From an uncultured Candidatus Saccharibacteria bacterium (GTDB lineage Bacteria; Patescibacteriota; Saccharimonadia; Saccharimonadales; Saccharimonadaceae), in contig CAMYWN010000004.1 in the NCBI GenBank assembly GCA_947302765.1, forward strand, positions 1-36,846: DNA of 36,846 bases. Direction: 5' to 3'. Each line of letters opens with the position of its first letter. Position 1 is the stretch's first letter. A program made the translations under genes and the position numbers. Below, piece by piece: positions 29,090 to 34,241 of the stretch. The notes beneath the pieces were generated by a model. The model did not search any database. It saw nothing but the letters and a program-made list of their open reading frames with translations, and was not told the DNA's origin.

Positions 29090-29440
29090 ATGAAGATAAC
29101 AAGAGGGGAAACACCGACATTCAAAATCTATCTTCCTTCCTCGGTTGATCCAGAAGATTTGGGAACGGCGTATGTCGCAGTTGCCCAAAATCTCGTATTG
29201 ATCGAGCCGACGGTCGTTGGACCACTTTCCGATGAAAACGGAAACTATGTGACATTTACGTTAACGGAAGCCCAATCTTTGAGTTTGGTTTCCGGACAGA
29301 ACGCGTTCTTCCAGTTTACTTGGAAGAATGTTGATAATGCAGACGATCAAGATCCGAATAATGATGTAACCACAATCGTAAAGGGAGCTATGCATAGGTT
29401 CTGGGTATCGGATTCCCTGATCGAGGAGGTCGGATCATGA
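29090..29440 (+). CDS. RGETPT-type tail accessory protein, apparent divergent paralog of 25386..25715
   Basis: MKITRGETPTFKIYLPSS...FTLTEAQSLSL, compare FTLTEAQSLSL with FTLTQEQTLSL. Confidence 0.5.
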   Translation: MKITRGETPTFKIYLPSSVDPEDLGTAYVAVAQNLVLIEPTVVGPLSDENGNYVTFTLTEAQSLSLVSGQNAFFQFTWKNVDNADDQDPNNDVTTIVKGAMHRFWVSDSLIEEVGS

Positions 29441-29535
29441 CGTTGATCTATGTTGAAGAGCTTGGAAGTCCGGTCTTAACTTGTACGGACGAGCTTGGAA
29501 GTTCCGTTCTGATCTTCACGGAGAGCTTCAATTGA
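29437..29535 (+). CDS. 32-aa microprotein with internal duplication (not in ORF track)
   Basis: ATGA overlap with the upstream gene, GAGGAGG SD; MTLIYVEELGSPVLTCTDELGSSVLIFTESFN. Confidence 0.5.
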   Translation: MTLIYVEELGSPVLTCTDELGSSVLIFTESFN

Positions 29536-29585
29536 TTCCGTCAAAATGAGAGTGTTTTATAGCAAAACTTGTAGGGAGGTTTCGC

Positions 29586-29891
29586 ATGTCAGGAATGATT
29601 AAGGATTTCGAAAAGGTGAAAAATGCCCAGAGGGTTCTTCACGACAAAGTCTCCAATTTAGTCAAGGTCAATGGCGTTGTCGATGAGGCCACCAAGGGTG
29701 CCATACAGAACTTCGAGTTCAAGAATGGTCTTCCCATGACCGGAGAGCTTTCGTACAGGGTTTATAGGATGCTCGTCGACGAGGCCAAGGACGAGCCCGA
29801 GGAGACCGAGGAACTTCTCGACGAGATCGAGGAAGATGTCGTGATCGAAGATGACGACGCGGATTGGGAGGAGAGCGAAGATGACGCTTAA
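29586..29891 (+). CDS. Standalone peptidoglycan-binding-domain-like protein with acidic tail
   Basis: VKNAQRVLHDKVSNLVKVNGVVDEATKGAIQNFEFKNGLPMTGELSYRVYRML resembles PG_binding_1; then a Glu/Asp-rich tail. Confidence 0.6.
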   Translation: MSGMIKDFEKVKNAQRVLHDKVSNLVKVNGVVDEATKGAIQNFEFKNGLPMTGELSYRVYRMLVDEAKDEPEETEELLDEIEEDVVIEDDDADWEESEDDA

Positions 29892-30816
29892 GATTCCGGA
29901 TATTTCACATTGGCAGGGCGGGATCAACGTTAACACCGTTCTATCGAAGAGCGATGGTCTTATCATCAAGGCAACCGAGAGCACCAATTTCAAGGATGCA
30001 TATTTCGATACTTGGGCTAAGAAGATCGTTACCTCCAAGAAGTGCTTCGGTTTCTATCACTTCTTCAGGGGGCATGGCGTTACCGAGGCTAACTGGTTCT
30101 ACAAGAACTGCAAGTCATATTTCAAGAAGGGAATCCCAATTCTCGATGTCGAGGTTGCATGCTCCAAGGCTCAGGTCCAGGCATTCATCGATAGGATTCA
30201 CACGCTTACCGGTATCTGGTGTGTGGTCTATGCAAGCGCCTCGTTCATAAACACTTATGTGAACGATTATGTGAAGAAGCATTGCGGTATGTGGGTTGCA
30301 GGTTACCCGTCGCCGCCGTCAACCACCTGGACGACCCGAGAGTTCCCCTATAAGGGATACACCAAGGGTTGCACGGTTGTTGGATGGCAGTTTACTAACA
30401 AGTTGAACATGGCAGGCAAGGCCATCGATGCCAGCATATTCTATCTCACCAAGGAGAGGTGGAACGAGTATGCCACGGCGGCCAAGAAGGGGTCTACGTC
30501 TTCTACGACTACCACTAAGAAGCCTTCTTCCACGACTACGACCAAGCCGGCAAAGAACAAGCTTTCCGGAAAGTCAACCTTGACTCTCGTTTATGAGACG
30601 ATGCTTGGAGAGTATGGAATCGGAGCGACTAGGAAGAAGGAGCTGGGCGACAGGTATGATGAGGTTATGAAGGTCATCAATCATATTTCCAGGTGTTCTG
30701 TCAACACGCTTGCAAAGGAAGTCATAGCAGGTACGTACGGAGATGGGAATGTGAGGAAGACCATCCTCGGAGCCAAGTATGATGCGGTTCAGAAGAAGGT
30801 CAACGAGCTTATGTAA
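29881..30816 (+). CDS. GH25 lysozyme endolysin with two C-terminal CW_7-like repeats
   Basis: IPDISHWQGGINVNTV...LIIKATEST...FGFYHFF...ILDVEV...WVAGYP...GWQFTNKL; C-term SVNTLAKEVIAGTYGDGNVRKTILGAKYDAVQKKVNELM. ATG 29881. Confidence 0.88.
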   Translation: MTLKIPDISHWQGGINVNTVLSKSDGLIIKATESTNFKDAYFDTWAKKIVTSKKCFGFYHFFRGHGVTEANWFYKNCKSYFKKGIPILDVEVACSKAQVQAFIDRIHTLTGIWCVVYASASFINTYVNDYVKKHCGMWVAGYPSPPSTTWTTREFPYKGYTKGCTVVGWQFTNKLNMAGKAIDASIFYLTKERWNEYATAAKKGSTSSTTTTKKPSSTTTTKPAKNKLSGKSTLTLVYETMLGEYGIGATRKKELGDRYDEVMKVINHISRCSVNTLAKEVIAGTYGDGNVRKTILGAKYDAVQKKVNELM

Positions 30817-30842
30817 TTCGCGTGATAAACATGGCCTATAAT
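30816..30842 (+). promoter_or_regulatory. Array promoter P1 (divergent copy)
   Basis: attcgcgtgataaacatggccTATAATg; same TTCGCG-to-TATAAT spacing as P2-P10. Confidence 0.6.
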
Positions 30843-30874
30843 GGAGTCGTAGGCCAACTATGAAAGGAGAAATT

Positions 30875-31153
30875 ATGAAATTTCCGTGGACAAAGCCCGA
30901 CCCCCTGAAGGACGAGATCGACCGAGAAATCGAGAAGATCAGCAATCTGAAGGCGTCAGACGACGACTTCGAAACCTATTCGAAATCGATCGAAAGGCTT
31001 GAAAGGGCCCGCAACGAAAGGAAGCGGCCAATCGCGCCAGAGATCGTGATCAAGGTTGTCGGAGCAGCGGCGGTTACGCTGATGATTATTGTCTTCCAGA
31101 AGGAGGACGTTCTCGACCGGCAGGCATCGGGGCAGATTCCACGGATATTCTGA
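30875..31153 (+). CDS. Small membrane-anchored protein (cassette 1)
   Basis: AAAGGAG SD, ATG 30875; charged coil then IVIKVVGAAAVTLMIIVFQ TM segment. Confidence 0.65.
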   Translation: MKFPWTKPDPLKDEIDREIEKISNLKASDDDFETYSKSIERLERARNERKRPIAPEIVIKVVGAAAVTLMIIVFQKEDVLDRQASGQIPRIF

Positions 31154-31184
31154 TTCCCGATCAGAGTATCCTAAGCTCCAAAGG

Positions 31185-31219
31185 CATAGGTCGCGCTAAC
31201 AACGCGGCCTATGTTTTTT
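31185..31219 (+). terminator. Array terminator a
   Basis: cataggtcgcg-ctaacaa-cgcggcctatg-tttttt, 11-bp stem. Confidence 0.8.
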
Positions 31220-31224
31220 GCCGA

Positions 31225-31251
31225 TTTCGCGATATTTACATGCCGTATAAT
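31225..31251 (+). promoter_or_regulatory. Array promoter P2
   Basis: tttcgcgatatttacatgccgTATAATa. Confidence 0.7.
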
Positions 31252-31288
31252 AGCAGTATTGTCCTTCTATAAAGAAAGGAGTTTTGCC

Positions 31289-31621
31289 ATGAAAGATTCT
31301 CTTCGTTGGTACGAAGGATCGACTGAGGAATTCGAGGTGTGTGTTCGCGTTTCTATGAATCCTTGTAGGAGCAAGTATTTTCGAACCGGATGCATTGAAA
31401 TGGAGCCCGATGAGATGTGTGGAGACTGTGACGGGGGAGTCCCGATCGGTTGCCACGATTGCGAGATACTCTATGAGGTGCGTGCGGAGTTGACCATTCC
31501 TGCTACTATGGGAGACTGGGGAGACGAATATCGTACCCTGTGTTGCCGTCGATTCGAAATCGATGAGTATGAGAAAGCTTTGAAGTATTACGAGTTGCTT
31601 TTGAAGAAGTTCAATATCTGA
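31289..31621 (+). CDS. CxxC...CxxC small protein, paralog group A (cassette 2)
   Basis: ATG 31289 after aaaggag; CGDCDGGVPIGCHDCE...KALKYYELLLKKFNI. Confidence 0.7.
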   Translation: MKDSLRWYEGSTEEFEVCVRVSMNPCRSKYFRTGCIEMEPDEMCGDCDGGVPIGCHDCEILYEVRAELTIPATMGDWGDEYRTLCCRRFEIDEYEKALKYYELLLKKFNI

Positions 31622-31628
31622 CAAAAGG

Positions 31629-31666
31629 CATAGGTCGCGCTAACAACGCGGCCTATGTTTTTTTTT
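31629..31666 (+). terminator. Array terminator b
   Basis: Same hairpin as terminator a, 9-T tract merging into P3. Confidence 0.8.
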
Positions 31667-31690
31667 CGCGAAATTTACATCTCATATAAT
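31664..31690 (+). promoter_or_regulatory. Array promoter P3
   Basis: tttcgcgaaatttacatctcaTATAATgaca. Confidence 0.7.
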
Positions 31691-31714
31691 GACAGGTTTG
31701 AAAGGAGGTTTATC

Positions 31715-31921
31715 ATGAACTTTGGACACGACGTCTTGGGAGAGGACCCCAGAACTGTTGAAGCGAGAGAAAGATTTCGTCGGAATGTTAAGAACTATTG
31801 GGAAAAGCATCCCGACGAGAAAGCTCGATTCATGAAAGAGCTTGGGGACATCTGTCGAGAGATGGGTAAGGTTTTGGCAAATCGGAATCAAACTTCGTCA
31901 GAGGAAGAGCCGTGTGAATAA
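31715..31921 (+). CDS. Small hypothetical protein (cassette 3)
   Basis: aaaggagg SD, ATG 31715; MNFGHDVLGEDPRTVEARERF..., 68 aa. Confidence 0.65.
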   Translation: MNFGHDVLGEDPRTVEARERFRRNVKNYWEKHPDEKARFMKELGDICREMGKVLANRNQTSSEEEPCE

Positions 31922-31940
31922 CACGGCTTTTCTTTTTTTT
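31906..31940 (+). terminator. Array terminator c, overlapping the stop codon of cassette 3
   Basis: agccgtgt-gaata-acacggct then tttctttttttt. Confidence 0.8.
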
Positions 31941-31964
31941 CGCGATATTTACATGCCCTATTAT
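31938..31964 (+). promoter_or_regulatory. Array promoter P4
   Basis: tttcgcgatatttacatgcccTATTATaggg. Confidence 0.65.
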
Positions 31965-32009
31965 AGGGGGTTCACCCCAAAACAACCAATCAAGGAAAGG
32001 AGCGAAAAA

Positions 32010-32330
32010 ATGAGTTTGGAAAGTTTGAAGAGCGGAGAGGCGTTCGAGACTCGTATAAGCGTGTTTCGTGAGAAGTTTGCGACGGGATACCGTCCTGCAT
32101 CCGTAGATGAGCTTCACAAGGAGTGTGGCAATTGCGAAGGAAGCAATTGTAGCAATTGCGAAAACATCTACGAGGTGAAGGCCGTGATGCTCGTTCCGCA
32201 TACGATCACGCAGGCTGGCAACGAGCTCGTTACCCTTGAGGCCCGATACTTCGAGAACGAAGAGGAAGCTGTCGAGTACAACGACTGGCTGATTCGGAAG
32301 TGGATCTTCAGAAAGAAAGGGTCGTGCTAA
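32010..32330 (+). CDS. CxxC...CxxC small protein, paralog group A (cassette 4)
   Basis: ATG 32010 after aaaggag; CGNCEGSNCSNCENIYEVKAVMLVP...EEAVEYNDWLIRKW. Confidence 0.7.
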   Translation: MSLESLKSGEAFETRISVFREKFATGYRPASVDELHKECGNCEGSNCSNCENIYEVKAVMLVPHTITQAGNELVTLEARYFENEEEAVEYNDWLIRKWIFRKKGSC

Positions 32331-32350
32331 ATGCACGGCCTTTTCTTTTT
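32316..32350 (+). terminator. Array terminator d, overlapping the stop codon of cassette 4
   Basis: gggtcgtgc-taaat-gcacggcc then T-rich tract. Confidence 0.75.
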
Positions 32351-32377
32351 TTTCGCGATATTTACATGTCATATAAT
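32351..32377 (+). promoter_or_regulatory. Array promoter P5
   Basis: tttcgcgatatttacatgtcaTATAATgaca. Confidence 0.75.
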
Positions 32378-32418
32378 GACAAGGTTGCTTTTATGAAACT
32401 TATGAAAGGAGGTATACT

Positions 32419-32733
32419 ATGGCTATCTTGGACAGAGCAACCAAATCTTTGAAGTTTGGAACTGAAATCAGCGTTGAGATGGAATCATATTTGAGTGGGC
32501 ACATTTATGCTCATAGTAGTATGGAAACGTCTGATTCGTGCGGAAACTGCGACGGAGGTCGCTGCGATTCGTGCGAGAAGACGTTCACCGTGACTGTTAG
32601 CATTCTGTTTCCCGCCGAATTTGCTGGAAATCTCTACGATGAGTTCAAACCGATTTCTTGGACTAGGTTCTATGATCAGGAAGAGGCAAAAGCATATTAC
32701 CAAAAACAAGTTGAACTTTACAACAGCCTGTAA
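32419..32733 (+). CDS. CxxC...CxxC small protein, paralog group A (cassette 5)
   Basis: CGNCDGGRCDSCEKTFTVTVSILFPAEF...EEAKAYYQKQVELYNSL; aaaggagg SD. Confidence 0.7.
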   Translation: MAILDRATKSLKFGTEISVEMESYLSGHIYAHSSMETSDSCGNCDGGRCDSCEKTFTVTVSILFPAEFAGNLYDEFKPISWTRFYDQEEAKAYYQKQVELYNSL

Positions 32734-32773
32734 AGCTGGGCCGCGCTAACAACGCGGCCTATGCTTTTTTTTT
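32732..32773 (+). terminator. Array terminator e
   Basis: ggccgcg-ctaacaa-cgcggcc core plus long T tract. Confidence 0.75.
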
Positions 32774-32797
32774 CGCGAAAAATACATGTCATATAAT
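32771..32797 (+). promoter_or_regulatory. Array promoter P6
   Basis: tttcgcgaaaaatacatgtcaTATAATgaca. Confidence 0.75.
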
Positions 32798-32833
32798 GAC
32801 AAGATGGTGTCTTTGAAATGAAAGGAGACTGTC

Positions 32834-33076
32834 ATGGCCAAGAAGAGATATGATCACTGGATTCGTTTTTATGAGGAGAACCCTCGATATCAACTGAGCA
32901 TTAGGAAAACTTATCCCCATCCCGATTTCTGCAAGGAGAAAGTACTATACTTTGTAAACCTTTATGAATGGGATTGGCGGATTGACCATGCTCGTGGTGT
33001 CGACGGTCGCTGCTGCAAAACGATCCTCGAAGCTTATTGGTTCTACTGGTTCTATCGTATAAAGTACGCCGTCTAA
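32834..33076 (+). CDS. Small hypothetical protein rich in Tyr/Trp (cassette 6)
   Basis: aaaggag SD; ends KTILEAYWFYWFYRIKYAV. Confidence 0.65.
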   Translation: MAKKRYDHWIRFYEENPRYQLSIRKTYPHPDFCKEKVLYFVNLYEWDWRIDHARGVDGRCCKTILEAYWFYWFYRIKYAV

Positions 33077-33081
33077 GAAAA

Positions 33082-33117
33082 ACAAGGGTCGCGCTAACAA
33101 CGCGGCCTTTGTTTTTT
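33082..33117 (+). terminator. Array terminator f
   Basis: acaagggtcgcg-ctaacaa-cgcggcctttgt-ttttt; outer stem sequence changed on both sides. Confidence 0.8.
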
Positions 33118-33141
33118 CGCGAAAAATACATGTATTATTAT
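33115..33141 (+). promoter_or_regulatory. Array promoter P7
   Basis: tttcgcgaaaaatacatgtatTATTATgag. Confidence 0.65.
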
Positions 33142-33220
33142 GAGGAGAGTTGTGATGTTCGATGTCATCACCAATTAATGAATTGTAGTTTAAAGGGAAA
33201 ACGCTCCTCTTATATTTTTT
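33142..33220 (+). ncRNA. Cassette 7: no substantial ORF; candidate short structured RNA or remnant
   Basis: Between P7 and P8 only a 7-codon ORF (MFDVITN, 33154-33177); gaggag/ctcctc outer pair, gtgatg/catcac and caatt/aattg hairpins, then ttatatttttt. Confidence 0.4.
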
Positions 33221-33244
33221 CGCGATATTTACATGTCATATAAT
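33218..33244 (+). promoter_or_regulatory. Array promoter P8
   Basis: tttcgcgatatttacatgtcaTATAATgaca. Confidence 0.75.
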
Positions 33245-33282
33245 GACAAAGATGGTGTCTTTGAAATGAAAGGAGATTTAAA

Positions 33283-33468
33283 ATGAGAGACGTCATTATC
33301 AAGGATTATAAGATGGATCGAGCTATTGAGTATACCAACGTCTCAGGCAAGATGGCCATGGTCACTGTCTGGAACGGGTGGCAGATCAATCACAACGAGT
33401 CATTTTATAACACCAGGTGGAAGGCGAAAAGATATTTCCGAAAACTTCGGAAGAAGTACAACATCTAA
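33283..33468 (+). CDS. Small basic hypothetical protein (cassette 8)
   Basis: aaaggag SD; ends RWKAKRYFRKLRKKYNI. Confidence 0.65.
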   Translation: MRDVIIKDYKMDRAIEYTNVSGKMAMVTVWNGWQINHNESFYNTRWKAKRYFRKLRKKYNI

Positions 33469-33472
33469 GTCA

Positions 33473-33510
33473 AAAGCTAGGTCGCGCTAACAACGCGGCC
33501 TATGCTTTTT
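33473..33510 (+). terminator. Array terminator g
   Basis: aaagctaggtcgcg-ctaacaa-cgcggcctatgct-tttt. Confidence 0.8.
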
Positions 33511-33534
33511 CGCGAAAATTACACGTCGTATAAT
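33508..33534 (+). promoter_or_regulatory. Array promoter P9
   Basis: tttcgcgaaaattacacgtcgTATAATgaca. Confidence 0.7.
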
Positions 33535-33569
33535 GACAGGTTACGTCCCTATTGAAAGGAGAGATGATT

Positions 33570-33761
33570 ATGAATACTATGGGACGGATAGGCGCTATCC
33601 TGATAACCGTATGTGCGGTGATCACGGGAGCAGTCGGCTTGATGGTCTTTGGACCGTTTCTGCTGATGCTTATTATCCCGGTGCTGCTCATTGCGGGCGT
33701 TATCTGGATTCTTCGCCAATTTCGTAACAAGGATCGTAACATCCAACAGAATAGCAAGTAA
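33570..33761 (+). CDS. Small membrane protein, two TM segments (cassette 9)
   Basis: aaaggag SD then ATG 33570; MNTMGRIGAILITVCAVITGAVGLMVFGPFLLMLIIPVLLIAGVIWILRQF... Confidence 0.65.
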   Translation: MNTMGRIGAILITVCAVITGAVGLMVFGPFLLMLIIPVLLIAGVIWILRQFRNKDRNIQQNSK

Positions 33762-33769
33762 CGAGTCAA

Positions 33770-33807
33770 AGGCTAAGGCCGCGTTGTTAGCGCGGCCTAT
33801 GCTTTTT
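33770..33807 (+). terminator. Array terminator h, with inverted loop orientation
   Basis: ggccgcg-ttgttag-cgcggcc; loop is the reverse complement of ctaacaa. Confidence 0.8.
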
Positions 33808-33831
33808 CGCGAAAAAAACACGTTATATAAT
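33805..33831 (+). promoter_or_regulatory. Array promoter P10
   Basis: tttcgcgaaaaaaacacgttaTATAATgag. Confidence 0.65.
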
Positions 33832-33834
33832 GAG

Positions 33835-33874
33835 AAGAACGGTAGACTAAGCGTTTACCGTTCTTATATTTTTT
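33835..33874 (+). terminator. Terminator i, directly downstream of P10
   Basis: aagaacggta-gactaagcgt-taccgttctt then atatttttt, 10-bp perfect stem. Confidence 0.75.
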
Positions 33875-33902
33875 ATCGTTCGCGAGTAGAAAGGATTTAA
33901 GA

Positions 33903-34208
33903 ATGGAAACCGCGAATACTGACATCATGGTAATTGTCCACTACAACGTTGTGAATGGAGGAGACAAGCGAGGCCACGCGCAAGCGTCCACCGTCATCTA
34001 CAAGATGGAGGACATCGAGAAGGCGAAAGAGCTGTTCTATTCGTCCACTATGGTCGATGCGAGCCGTAACCTTGTCGTTGTCAGGGCGCTGCGGAAGCAG
34101 AAGGGCGAGTGGCGCAAGGTGTACGATACCATCAACCTTGATAACGTTACCTATATCGAGTGGCCCGAGGAGGTTGTTCTCGACGTCGCAGGACCCACCG
34201 ATTGCTAG
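33903..34208 (+). CDS. Small hypothetical phage protein
   Basis: 101 aa, aaagga SD; MVIVHYNVVNGGDKRGHAQAS...EKAKELFYSS. Confidence 0.65.
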   Translation: METANTDIMVIVHYNVVNGGDKRGHAQASTVIYKMEDIEKAKELFYSSTMVDASRNLVVVRALRKQKGEWRKVYDTINLDNVTYIEWPEEVVLDVAGPTDC

Positions 34209-34241
34209 GGTTATATTTTAATAAAGAAAGGAGACGGAAAG

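Noticed and set aside
30816-33900. CRISPR array interpretation of the regularly spaced repeats
   Set aside because: Spacing is 100-450 bp and irregular, inter-repeat segments are ORFs with SDs, and the repeats are promoter/terminator sequences; no cas genes seen.
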